DNA of 15,047 bases from Flavicella sp037132785 (GCF_037132785.1 NZ_JBAHZZ010000014.1:1-15047), one strand, 5' to 3'; positions 6,752 through 14,535 are shown, numbered from the stretch's first letter. Numbers and translations: made by a program. Notes: generated by a model not told the origin, from the sequence alone.

Positions 6752-8356
6752 TTATTCTTTTTCAAATTTAATTGATTGAATCACTGTTTCCATCGTTATT
6801 TGAACTTCACTCTCGTCTAAATTACTATTTGTAAACACTTGCCACACTTTATTTTCCTTTGTAAATCCCAATAAATTAAACCCTCGTTTGATTCCGTTAG
6901 AGGTATAACTTCCTTTTAAATAAACTCCATGAATTTCATCGCCAAATGAAGCTGGTTGTCTTTCAAACTCTAAGTCTTCTGCTTTTTGAGTTTTCTCTAG
7001 ATTACTTAAAGTACTCTGAACGGTTTGTTCTACATCTGGTTTTATCTGTGCTGCATAAACTAATGTAGTTACAGAAATTTCAGAATTCTCAGAACTATTT
7101 ACATAACTATAGATATTTAACTCAGAAATCACACTTCTTGCCTGTACAGGGACTTCATTTGATTTTAAAGTAATCGTTTCAGGAGCTATTAAAATCAATC
7201 CCGGTGTGCCAAAGGACTGTTCGCTCCAGCCATTAGATTCAGAGTTAGTGCTTGAATCCAATAAAGTATTGGCTTCTTTTTTAATTTGTGCAATCTCATA
7301 AATCTGATAAGCAAAGAAACTGACCAATAAAATTGCAGTAATAATAATGGCAATAAATACTTTAGTACGTCGACTCATGTTTTTGAAAGCAGACTCTTTT
7401 TTCGGTGTTTTTTCTTTCTCTATAGCCTCTTGAATTTGTTTTTGATCAGCACTATATTTTTCCAACAGAGGCTGCATTTTATCTATCAAAGAAGCAGCTA
7501 CATTTCTGTCATTTTCGATTTCTCCCAAAGAAGGTCTTAATTTGGCAAATTTCACAAAATCTGCATGCTGTAAGAATGCTTGTAGTTGTAGAATAGAATC
7601 TTTTGAGATTCCAATATTTTTGGCGGAGTTCTGGTATTTAATTAATTCAATCAACTCATCTGTAGTGGCTTCTAGAGTATGTACATTTACTTCTTTTCCA
7701 AGGTAAACTCTAATAATTTCTGTCAACTCTATATAGTATTCTTTGATTTGGTTATTTTCCAATAAATCTTTTTCATCCAAATGCGTAAACTTTTGCTTTG
7801 CTTCAAGGTAAGCTGGTATTTTTTCTTTCTTAAGCTTTTTCTTTCCAGATTTTTTCTGAAATAAGAAATACAAACTAACTAATATTATCAAACAGCCTAC
7901 AAATAAATAGAACCAATTGAGGTAAGGTTTAAAATCATCAAATACAAATGGTTCCCCAACAATTGGTTTAATTGTAAAAGCTTTTTGGGTTACAGTATCT
8001 ACTTTTATAGTAGCAACATTAATCAACAAAGAATCTGTGTAATATGTTTTATTTTTTATAAAAACCTGTTGTTTCGGAATATAAAAGCTACCACTATCAA
8101 AGCCTGTTAGAATATATTTTTTTATCAATTGGTTTTTAAGTGTGTCTATTTTATCAGAAGAAATAACTTCCAATAACCCTAAATTCGTTAATCTAGGAAA
8201 AACAACATCTATTTTTTTATCAATGGATATTTGATATTGAAACTGCTCACCAATTCTTATTAGAGTGGTATCAGCAGCCACAATTATTTTAGGCTCTTGC
8301 TGTGCAAAGCAAAAAAACATGCTGAATAAAAATAAATATACTAAATGCTTTTTCAT
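6752..8356 (-). CDS. BatD-like two-helix membrane protein of the MoxR/bat operon
   Basis: The product has 534 aa. Residues 1-19 are a signal peptide. A periplasmic beta-rich domain (about 20-140) has the BatD-like opening ADTTLIRIGEQFQYQISI and FDSGSFYIP. Helix 1 lies at about 147-166. A cytoplasmic helical domain at about 180-300 (AYLEAKQKFTHLDEKDLLEN, YYIELTEIIRVYLGKEVNVH, ADFVKFAKLRPS) resembles the DUF4381-type domain often found next to MoxR/DUF58/VWA genes. Helix 2 lies at about 333-352. A second extracytoplasmic domain at about 365-534 (FGTPGLILIAPE ... FGDEIHGVYLKGSYTSNG ... KVWQVFTNS) looks like a PsbP/Mog1-type sandwich; that is inference only. It is 21 bases after the DUF58 gene and 2 bases before batA. 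The position between DUF58 and batA is usual in flavobacteria. Its exact role is unknown. Confidence 0.8.
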   Translation of the reverse strand: MKKHLVYLFLFSMFFCFAQQEPKIIVAADTTLIRIGEQFQYQISIDKKIDVVFPRLTNLGLLEVISSDKIDTLKNQLIKKYILTGFDSGSFYIPKQQVFIKNKTYYTDSLLINVATIKVDTVTQKAFTIKPIVGEPFVFDDFKPYLNWFYLFVGCLIILVSLYFLFQKKSGKKKLKKEKIPAYLEAKQKFTHLDEKDLLENNQIKEYYIELTEIIRVYLGKEVNVHTLEATTDELIELIKYQNSAKNIGISKDSILQLQAFLQHADFVKFAKLRPSLGEIENDRNVAASLIDKMQPLLEKYSADQKQIQEAIEKEKTPKKESAFKNMSRRTKVFIAIIITAILLVSFFAYQIYEIAQIKKEANTLLDSSTNSESNGWSEQSFGTPGLILIAPETITLKSNEVPVQARSVISELNIYSYVNSSENSEISVTTLVYAAQIKPDVEQTVQSTLSNLEKTQKAEDLEFERQPASFGDEIHGVYLKGSYTSNGIKRGFNLLGFTKENKVWQVFTNSNLDESEVQITMETVIQSIKFEKE

Positions 8357-8377
8357 TGTAAATATCTCTACTTAATT

Positions 8378-9247
8378 CTATTTTCCTTTTTGTTTGAAAT
8401 ATCCCAAAAGTTTTTTTACATAACTTTCATCTACCTGTGTGCTAATTGTACCCGAACCACTTTTGCTAAATGTTGTTTCATAAAAATTAGTAAACTCTAA
8501 ATAATTCGCTCTATACGCATTTCGAACACTTTTAGAACCTGTGTTTACAATAATCGTTTCTCCAGACTCCAAATCTAACATTGGAACCAAACCAAGATTT
8601 GGAATTTCTGCATCGTGTTTGTCGTATACACGCACTCCTGTAACATCGTGTTTTTTTCCAACTATTTTTAAAGTTTGCTCATAGGAATTGTCCATAAAAT
8701 CAGACAATACAAATACAATAGCCTTTTTAGTCATTACATTTGATAAATACTTTAAAGCTTCATTTATATTTGTTTTTTTGCTTTTAGGTTTAAACTCTAT
8801 CAACTCACGAATAATTCTCAGGACATGGCTTTTTCCTTTTTTAGGTGGAATAAATAATTCTACTCCATCTGAAAACAAAATCAATCCTACTTTATCATTG
8901 TTCTGAATTGCAGAAAACGCTAAAGTTGCAGCAATTTCAGTAATCGTATCTTTTTTAAATTGAGAAGTGGTTCCAAATAACTGAGAGCCTGAGATATCAA
9001 CCATCAACATCATTGTTAACTCACGTTCTTCTTCAAAAACCTTTATATAAGGCTGACTATAACGAGCGGTAACATTCCAATCTATATTTCGAATGTCATC
9101 TCCAAATTGATACTCACGTACTTCGCTAAAAGTCATACCACGACCTTTGAAGGAACTGTGGTATTCTCCTGAAAATATATGATCTGAAAGTCGACGTGTT
9201 TTTATTTCAATTTTGCGGACTTTTTTAAGTATCTCCTTTGTTTCCAA
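8378..9247 (-). CDS. DUF58 domain protein, partner of MoxR
   Basis: The product has 289 aa. The DUF58 signature is at about 35-62 (KGRGMTFSEVREYQFGDD, then IRNIDWNVTAR). A VWA-like fold follows with D84-I-S-G-S88 and D183 (LSDFMD). The protein is cytoplasmic: no signal or membrane helix is seen. The start is TTG at 9247. An in-frame TAA lies two codons upstream, and the first internal ATG (codon 38) would cut into the conserved KKVRKIEIKTRRLSDHIFSG region, so the TTG (or the ATT just before it) must be used. It follows moxR after a 193-base gap and precedes the BatD-like gene by 21 bases. Family knowledge: MoxR AAA+ ATPases and DUF58/VWA proteins work in pairs, apparently like chaperones that mature or insert cofactors into client proteins. 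The client here is unknown. Confidence 0.92.
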   Translation of the reverse strand: METKEILKKVRKIEIKTRRLSDHIFSGEYHSSFKGRGMTFSEVREYQFGDDIRNIDWNVTARYSQPYIKVFEEERELTMMLMVDISGSQLFGTTSQFKKDTITEIAATLAFSAIQNNDKVGLILFSDGVELFIPPKKGKSHVLRIIRELIEFKPKSKKTNINEALKYLSNVMTKKAIVFVLSDFMDNSYEQTLKIVGKKHDVTGVRVYDKHDAEIPNLGLVPMLDLESGETIIVNTGSKSVRNAYRANYLEFTNFYETTFSKSGSGTISTQVDESYVKKLLGYFKQKGK

Positions 9248-9261
9248 AATTTAATGATGTT

Positions 9262-9434
9262 TAACTGTTGAATCGTGTAACCGTTCCTTAGTTATGTGTT
9301 CTTATTAGTGTGTATCTATTCCTTATTATATGTATTCATTAATGGCAAACTTCTAATTTCTCAAATGAAAAACATATATACAACTACATCTTTAAACCCT
9401 TCAATAAAAAACAAATATAAAGATTCAACAGTTA
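9262..9434. repeat. 173-bp element bounded by a perfect 13-bp inverted repeat
   Basis: The bases at 9262-9274 (TAACTGTTGAATC) return as an exact reverse complement at 9422-9434, enclosing 147 bases that fill almost the whole moxR-DUF58 gap. Inside, 9284-9336 contains about three degenerate tandem units of 16-21 bases (related to GAATACATATAATAAG on the minus strand). TATATTTG at 9419-9412 on the minus strand fits a -7 box, but no well-spaced TTG is present. It could be a small non-autonomous element or a structured leader before the DUF58 gene. I see no target duplication. Confidence 0.6.
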
Positions 9435-9440
9435 TACAGC

Positions 9441-10445
9441 TTACGGTACTTCAATTTCATTTACAATTTTATTAATAATATCCATAGAAGTTACATTTTC
9501 TGCTTCAGCCTCATAGGTAATTCCAACTCTATGACGTAAAATATCATATACAACTGCCCTTACATCTTCAGGAATTACATAACCTCTTCTTTTGATAAAC
9601 GCATAACATTTTGCTGCTTGTGCTAAACTAATACTTCCACGTGGGGAAGCTCCGAAACTAATCAAAGGTTTTAACTCTCCTAAATTGTATTTCTCTGGAT
9701 ATCGAGTGGCAAATATAATATCTAATATGTATTTTTCAATCTTTTCATCCATATATACTTCTTTTATAGAAGCTCTTGCTTTTATAATTTGCTCTATAGA
9801 AACTACTGGATTTACTTTCGCAAAACTTCCATTTAAGTTTTGACGCATAATCAATTGTTCATCTTCCAATTTGGGATAATCAATTACAACTTTTAACATA
9901 AAACGATCTACTTGCGCTTCAGGTAAAGTGTAAGTTCCTTCTTGTTCGATTGGATTTTGAGTAGCCATCACTAAAAAGGGCTCTTGTAATAGAAACGTTT
10001 TATCACCAATAGTAACCTGACGTTCTTGCATGGCCTCCAACAAAGCCGACTGCACTTTTGCGGGTGCTCTGTTAATCTCATCTGCCAAGACAAAATTTGC
10101 AAAAATAGGTCCCTTTTTAATTTCGAACTTATTTTCCTTCATATTGTAAATCATAGTACCTACAACATCAGCAGGCAGTAAATCTGGTGTAAATTGAATT
10201 CTACTAAAATTTGCATCTACAGCTTTCGCCAAAGTATTAATCGCTAAAGTTTTTGCCAGCCCAGGAACTCCTTCTAACAAAATATGTCCATTCCCCAATA
10301 AACCAATTAATAACCGGTCGATCATCTGTTTTTGACCTACTATTACTTTGCTCATTTCAGATTTCAACAAATCGATAAAAGCACTTTCTCTTTCAATTTT
10401 TTCATTGATTGCTCTAATGTCTACATTTGTATTTTGAATTTCCAT
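9441..10445 (-). CDS. moxR: MoxR family AAA+ ATPase
   Basis: The product has 334 aa from the ATG at 10445. A TTG at 10454 would add three residues and is less likely. The AAA+ motifs are complete: Walker A GVPGLAKT at about 59-66, Walker B LADEINR at about 120-126, sensor 1 ATQNP at about 161-165, arginine-finger region EAQVDRF at about 176-182 and sensor 2 SPRGS at about 267-271. The length is normal for MoxR. The protein is cytoplasmic and probably a hexameric ATPase that remodels or activates VWA-type partners, here DUF58, BatA and BatB. It is the first gene of the minus-strand operon, with a 193-base spacer before the DUF58 gene. Its promoter should lie just upstream of 10445. Confidence 0.95.
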   Translation of the reverse strand: MEIQNTNVDIRAINEKIERESAFIDLLKSEMSKVIVGQKQMIDRLLIGLLGNGHILLEGVPGLAKTLAINTLAKAVDANFSRIQFTPDLLPADVVGTMIYNMKENKFEIKKGPIFANFVLADEINRAPAKVQSALLEAMQERQVTIGDKTFLLQEPFLVMATQNPIEQEGTYTLPEAQVDRFMLKVVIDYPKLEDEQLIMRQNLNGSFAKVNPVVSIEQIIKARASIKEVYMDEKIEKYILDIIFATRYPEKYNLGELKPLISFGASPRGSISLAQAAKCYAFIKRRGYVIPEDVRAVVYDILRHRVGITYEAEAENVTSMDIINKIVNEIEVP

Positions 10446-10616
10446 TTGTATCAACTGTGTTTTATATTAACTGAGTTTGGCAAAACTAATATTTTATCCT
10501 AATCATACTGTTAAAATTTGGTTAAAGAACCGTGTAAAACCTAGCTTTATTTCGTTTTAAAAACTCTAAAATCATTCATTTTTAAGCAGTTGTGTTAAAA
10601 AAATGTTGTCTTTTTT
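10446..10616. promoter_or_regulatory. moxR upstream region with a candidate -7 element
   Basis: On the minus strand TAGTTTTG (10488-10481) matches the Bacteroidetes TAnnTTTG -7 box about 36 bases upstream of the moxR ATG. No good TTG is found 17-23 bases further upstream, so the promoter is only half supported. Nothing coding is seen here. Confidence 0.35.
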
Positions 10617-10647
10617 TTTGTAGTTTCAATAATATTAACAATCTTTG
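10617..10647 (+). promoter_or_regulatory. Orphan plus-strand promoter of Bacteroidetes type
   Basis: TTTG (10617-10620) is followed by 19 bases and AATCTTTG (10640-10647), one base away from TAnnTTTG. The expected transcription start is near 10654. No ORF follows before the terminator at 10685-10713. Confidence 0.45.
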
Positions 10648-10653
10648 TGAAAC

Positions 10654-10715
10654 CAATAAAAATTAACTAAACCAAACCAATCTGAAAAAGGAGGCTTAGA
10701 CAGCCTCCTTTTTTA
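10654..10715 (+). ncRNA. Possible ~60-nt small RNA (promoter to terminator)
   Basis: The segment between the promoter-like sequence at 10617-10647 and the strong terminator at 10685-10713 has no ATG and is A/C-rich (TTAACTAAACCAAACCAATC). If transcribed it would give an RNA of about 60 nt whose 3' half is the terminator hairpin. It diverges from moxR on the opposite strand. It could be a small RNA, or the leftover leader and terminator of a lost gene. I do not recognise a known RNA family. Confidence 0.35.
10685..10713 (+). terminator. Strong intrinsic terminator, usable on both strands
   Basis: A 12-bp perfect stem (10685-10696 with 10702-10713, GGAGGCT/AGCCTCC flanked by A5/T5) with the loop TAGAC is followed by T6 and then ATG on the plus strand. 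The minus strand has the same shape because the stem begins with A5. No gene ends at it on either strand: the only nearby minus-strand sequence is the decayed transposase, which stops at 10879. Confidence 0.85.
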
Positions 10716-10878
10716 TGTCTATAAACTTCGGCTTCTCAGGGTTTACACTGTTTTAATACAGGTTAATCCCTGCTTCATGACTGCCTGTGTTGCGATAGAG
10801 TTACAATTAATTCAATCTAAAATCCGCAAGTATTATTTCACTTCCATTTTGTAAGGCTATTTTAGCTATAAAATCATT
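10716..10878. other. Non-coding stretch with a weak hairpin
   Basis: No gene is visible. CAGGG (10737-10741) can pair with CCCTG (10768-10772) around an inner CTG/CAG pairing (10748-10750 with 10759-10761), giving a weak interrupted hairpin. The 13 bases at 10736-10748 also recur with one mismatch at 11621-11633, on the far side of the decayed transposase. Confidence 0.4.
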
Positions 10879-11611
10879 TTAATTTGTTTTAATTTTCAGA
10901 AGAGGTATTCAATTTTTAACAGCTCTAATTCGAGAGGATAACTCTGCGCAACGTTGTGCTCGTATATAAAAAAGGTTGCTGTTTTTCAACTACATCAATA
11001 ATTTCTTTACTAAAATAGCCGCAATCCATTCTATTTCTCTTTATAAGAATACCTTTACTTTGTTGTGCGTTTTTTAAGGTATAGGATTGCTTGTGTTTTA
11101 CAAGGCTATTTATGTTTTTGATATGAATAATGTGTTTTCCTATGGAAGAAACCCCTGGAAAATAACGTCGTTTCATTTTATAACTCTTTTTTGAATCGTA
11201 TTTTTACAAGGAATAAATTGATGATTAAAATCATAACTTTTACCAGACTCTAAATTGTATGTTTTTAGTAACATTTCCGTGCTTTATGAGTACTGAACTG
11301 ATGCTCAATTCCTGAGTCACTAATGTGGACTTTTTTTTCTTTAGATAAACTTTTTAAAACACGACCAATAATGTCGGCTGAACATACTTTTAAATCTGAA
11401 ATTAAATGTTCTTGAATATCTTCGGCACAATCTCCTGTTGCTAAAAAAATAAACTAAGATTTTTTAAGATATCTGCATAGCTGAATTTAGACTGTAAAGC
11501 CCTATCTCCTAGGTGGCTTTCAATCAAAGGGGCTAATTCTAGGTTATTGAAAGTTTCGAAGATAAAATTTAATCCGCCGTATGAGCCAATGTTTTCTGTA
11601 GATATTGTGTT
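10879..11611 (-). pseudogene. Decayed IS1380-type transposase
   Basis: Reading the minus strand through frameshifts gives a continuous transposase-like protein. The pieces in order are TENIGSYGGLNFIFETFNNL and SKFSYADILKNLSLFF (11611 down to about 11453), ATGDCAEDIQEHLISDLKVC with LSKEKKVHISDSG, YNLESGKSYDFNHQFIPC, KYDSKKSYKMKRRYFPGVSS with NRMDCGYFSKEIIDVVEKQQ (ORF at 10925-11176), and FYIRAQRCAELSSRIRAVKN followed by a TGA. The order and the motifs DFxHQFIP, YFPGVxxIG, RMDCGxxxKEI and FYIRAxRC are those of IS1380-type DDE transposases of Bacteroidetes. At least four frameshifts are needed, three of them single-base losses in A/T runs. The TGA at 10911-10909 stands where relatives have Trp. 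The start codon and the C-terminal third are missing. It cannot be active. Confidence 0.82.
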
Positions 11612-11803
11612 TTTTAACTGTCAGGGTTTTCACCCAAATAGGCAAAAATAATTGGGACGAAAGAGTCTTGTAGCTACTATTTTTACAAGACTTTACGTTT
11701 CTTTTAAAAAAAATCCTGCGTGGTTAAGGATACAAGGGTTTTTTGATTTGTTCAAACGATGAATAATGCGGGTTAAAATTAGTTTTGTATATTTTTAAAA
11801 ACG
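11612..11803. other. Non-coding stretch upstream of leuA with a 9-bp hairpin
   Basis: No gene is visible. AGTCTTGTA (11664-11672) pairs perfectly with TACAAGACT (11684-11692) around an 11-base loop. The following sequence is T-rich but interrupted (TTACGTTTCTTTT), so it is at best a weak terminator. The region probably mixes remains of the decayed IS with the leuA upstream region. I see no leucine-rich leader peptide or T-box-like element. Confidence 0.45.
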
Positions 11804-11838
11804 TTTGGCTTTTTTGTGAAACACTTTTTTTATATTTG
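11804..11838 (+). promoter_or_regulatory. Candidate promoter of leuA
   Basis: TATATTTG (11831-11838) matches the TAnnTTTG -7 box exactly. Candidate -33 TTTG elements lie at 11804-11807 (23-base spacer) and 11813-11816 (14-base spacer); neither is at the ideal distance. The predicted transcript would have a 5' leader of about 45 bases before the ATG at 11891. Confidence 0.5.
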
Positions 11839-11890
11839 TTCTTTTGGATTTTAAAGGATAATCAATTCAAATAATGTAATATAAAAAAGG

Positions 11891-13417
11891 ATGAACAGAA
11901 AGAAAATTGAAATAATGGATACCACTCTTCGAGATGGTGAACAAACCTCTGGAGTGTCATTTTCTGTTTCTGAAAAGTTAACTATTGCCAAACTTTTATT
12001 AGAAGAGCTCAAAGTAGATCGTATTGAAATTGCCTCTGCTCTTGTTTCTAAAGGAGAACTAGAAGCTGTACAAAAAATTACAGAGTGGGCCTCAGAGAAC
12101 AACTATCTAGAAAGGATTGAAGTTTTAACTTTTGTAGATGGTGGTAAGTCTATAGAATGGATGCTAAAGTCAGGTGCTAAAGTTCAAAATTTACTGACGA
12201 AAGGTTCAATGAACCATTTGACCCATCAGTTAAAAAAAACGCCAGAAAAGCATTTTTCTGATATATCGGATGCTATTTTTTTAGCAGAAAAAAATGGGTT
12301 CCAGACAAATGTCTATTTAGAAGATTGGAGTAACGGAATGCGAGATTCTAAATCTTATGTGTTTGCTTTTTTAGATTTTTTAGTTTCTCTAAATATAAAA
12401 AGAATTTTATTGCCTGATACTTTAGGTGTTTTAACTCCGAAAGAATCCTATTCGTTTGTTAAAGAACTTAAAGATAAATATCCTAAGGTACATTTTGATT
12501 TTCATGCACACAATGATTACGATTTAAGTGTAGCCAATGTAATGGAAGCTATTTATGCTGGAGCAAATGGTTTGCATTTGACGGTTAACGGAATGGGTGA
12601 AAGAGCAGGGAATGCCCCTTTGGCTTCTGTTATTGCTGTAATCAATGACTTTATGCCTGAAATTGAAGTCTCGGTTAAAGAGTCTTCTTTGAATAAGGTA
12701 AGTAAGTTGGTTGAGAATTTTTCCGGATTTAGAATCCCAGTAAACAAACCTGTAGTGGGTGCTAATGTATTTACTCAAACAGCTGGAATTCATGCTGACG
12801 GAGACAATAAAAAGAATTTATATTTCAATGATTTACTGCCTGAACGTTTTGGTAGAAAACGTAAATACGCACTTGGAAAAACGTCTGGAAAAGCAAATAT
12901 TCAAAAGAATTTACAAGATCTAGGTTTGCAATTGAATGAGGAGGATTTAAAAAAAGTTACACAACGGATCATTGAATTGGGAGACAAAAAAGAATTGGTA
13001 ACACAAGAAGATCTGCCTTATATTATTTCAGATGTTTTGGATAGTAGTTCTTATGTGGAAAATGTTGTCGTTGAAAGTTATGTGTTGACTCATGCAAAAG
13101 GTTTAAAGCCTTCCACTACGGTTTCATTAAGAATTAATGGAGAGTTATTTGAAGCGACATCAAGTGGAGATGGTCAATTCGACGCCTTTATGAATGCTTT
13201 AAGAAAAGTGTATGCTGATCAGTCCAAGACGATTCCGATATTGACAGATTATGCTGTAAGAATCCCTCCAGGGTCAAATTCGGATGCTTTGTGTGAAACT
13301 ATCATTACTTGGAAAAACAACAAGAAAGAATTTATTACGCGTGGATTGGATGTTGACCAAACTGTGTCGGCAATTAAGTCAACTCAAAAGATGTTGAACA
13401 TTCTTGAAATGCCTTAG
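11891..13417 (+). CDS. leuA: 2-isopropylmalate synthase, LeuA/CimA-type
   Basis: The product has 508 aa. The N-terminal HMGL-like TIM barrel carries D10-T-T-L-R14-D15-G-E-Q, the metal-binding H205-A-H207-N-D motif and NGMGERAGNAPL at 233-244. The C-terminal LeuA allosteric/dimer domain begins at about 385 (NVVVESYVLTHAKGLKP, then SGDGQFDAFMNALRKVY). The enzyme condenses 2-oxoisovalerate with acetyl-CoA, the first committed step of leucine synthesis. The DGEQTSGVSF form (rather than DGEQSPG) is shared with the citramalate/homocitrate synthase side of the family, so (R)-citramalate synthase is an alternative. The leuB gene directly after it favours leucine synthesis. AAAAAAGG touches the ATG. 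The C-terminal domain is where leucine would give feedback inhibition. Confidence 0.88.
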   Translation: MNRKKIEIMDTTLRDGEQTSGVSFSVSEKLTIAKLLLEELKVDRIEIASALVSKGELEAVQKITEWASENNYLERIEVLTFVDGGKSIEWMLKSGAKVQNLLTKGSMNHLTHQLKKTPEKHFSDISDAIFLAEKNGFQTNVYLEDWSNGMRDSKSYVFAFLDFLVSLNIKRILLPDTLGVLTPKESYSFVKELKDKYPKVHFDFHAHNDYDLSVANVMEAIYAGANGLHLTVNGMGERAGNAPLASVIAVINDFMPEIEVSVKESSLNKVSKLVENFSGFRIPVNKPVVGANVFTQTAGIHADGDNKKNLYFNDLLPERFGRKRKYALGKTSGKANIQKNLQDLGLQLNEEDLKKVTQRIIELGDKKELVTQEDLPYIISDVLDSSSYVENVVVESYVLTHAKGLKPSTTVSLRINGELFEATSSGDGQFDAFMNALRKVYADQSKTIPILTDYAVRIPPGSNSDALCETIITWKNNKKEFITRGLDVDQTVSAIKSTQKMLNILEMP

Positions 13418-13438
13418 AATATAAAAGAGAACACTAAG

Positions 13439-13457
13439 AATAGTGCTTGTCACTATT
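13439..13457 (+). promoter_or_regulatory. Small hairpin between leuA and leuB
   Basis: AATAGTG (13439-13445) pairs with CACTATT (13451-13457) around CTTGT. An overlapping alternative, CACTA (13432-13436) with TAGTG (13441-13445), excludes the first. It lies 22 bases before the leuB ATG, in the 62-base gap. A role in expression or mRNA stability is possible but not shown. Confidence 0.4.
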
Positions 13458-13479
13458 GAAACAATTAAATAATAATAAG

Positions 13480-14535
13480 ATGATATTAAATATTGCCCTT
13501 TTGGCTGGAGACGGAATCGGACCAGAAGTAATTGATCAAGCTGTTAAAGTTTCTGATGCAATTGCTGTAAAATACGGACATAAAATTACTTGGAAACCTG
13601 CTTTAACAGGAGCTGCAGCAATTGATGCTGTTGGAGAACCTTATCCAGACGAAACACATGATATTTGTGTTGCTTCGGACGCAGTGTTGTTTGGAGCAAT
13701 TGGTCATCCTCGTTTCGATAATGATCCTTCTGCAAAAGTTCGTCCAGAACAAGGATTGTTAAAAATGCGCAAAAAATTAGGTTTGTTTGCGAATGTACGT
13801 CCTACATTTACTTTTCCATCTTTATTGGATAAATCTCCATTAAAAAGAGAGCGTATTGAAGGAACTGATTTGGTTTTTTTACGTGAATTAACAGGAGGTA
13901 TTTATTTTGGAGAAAAAGGCAGAAGAGATGGTGGAGAAACTGCTTTTGACAACTGTGTGTATACAAGAAAAGAAGTTCAACGTTTGGCCAAGAAAGGTTT
14001 TGAATTAGCGATGACACGTTCTAAAAAATTATGTTGTGTTGATAAAGCAAACGTTTTAGAAACATCTCGTTTATGGAGAGAGACTGTTCAAGCAATGGAA
14101 AAGGATTACCCTGAAGTAGAGGTAGCATACGAATTTGTTGATGCAGTTGCTATGCGTTTGGTTCAATGGCCAAATTCTTACGACGTATTGATTACAGAAA
14201 ATTTATTTGGTGATATATTAACAGATGAAGCTTCAGTTATTTCTGGATCTATGGGATTAATGCCTTCTGCTTCTATGGGATCTGAGATTGCATTGTTTGA
14301 GCCTATTCATGGTTCTTACCCTCAAGCTACAGGATTAAATATTGCAAATCCAATGGCGACAATTCTGTCAGCTGCTATGATGTTTGAACACTTTGGTTTA
14401 CAAAAAGAAGGAGAAGCTATTAGAGCAGCTGTAAACAAAGCATTATCTGAAGGGATTGTTACTGAAGATTTGGCTGATGGTGAAAAAGCTTATGGAACTA
14501 TTGAAGTAGGAGACTGGTTAGTTAAAAATATTTAG
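13480..14535 (+). CDS. leuB: 3-isopropylmalate dehydrogenase
   Basis: The product has 351 aa from the ATG at 13480 (MILNIALLAGDGIGPEV). The in-frame TTG at 13447 would add a non-conserved 11-residue leader and overlap the intergenic hairpin, so I reject it. Family motifs are present: GDGIGPE near the start, FLRELTGGIYFGEKG, a KAN segment (DKANVLETSRLWR), NLFGDILTDEASVISGSMGL with its metal-binding aspartates, and the NAD-binding HGSYPQ..GLNIANPMATILS. The enzyme oxidises and decarboxylates 3-isopropylmalate to 4-methyl-2-oxopentanoate using NAD+, the third step of leucine synthesis, in the cytoplasm. It is 62 bases after leuA on the same strand and is followed by a terminator, so the two probably form one transcript. 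The leuC and leuD genes needed for the step between are not in this window. Confidence 0.96.
   Translation: MILNIALLAGDGIGPEVIDQAVKVSDAIAVKYGHKITWKPALTGAAAIDAVGEPYPDETHDICVASDAVLFGAIGHPRFDNDPSAKVRPEQGLLKMRKKLGLFANVRPTFTFPSLLDKSPLKRERIEGTDLVFLRELTGGIYFGEKGRRDGGETAFDNCVYTRKEVQRLAKKGFELAMTRSKKLCCVDKANVLETSRLWRETVQAMEKDYPEVEVAYEFVDAVAMRLVQWPNSYDVLITENLFGDILTDEASVISGSMGLMPSASMGSEIALFEPIHGSYPQATGLNIANPMATILSAAMMFEHFGLQKEGEAIRAAVNKALSEGIVTEDLADGEKAYGTIEVGDWLVKNI

Noticed and set aside
11851..12102. Minus-strand 83-aa open frame over the leuA start
   Set aside because: It is antisense to the conserved N-terminus of leuA, and its composition follows the complementary codons.
13808..14017. Minus-strand 69-aa open frame inside leuB
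   Set aside because: It is fully embedded in a highly conserved coding region and has no independent support.
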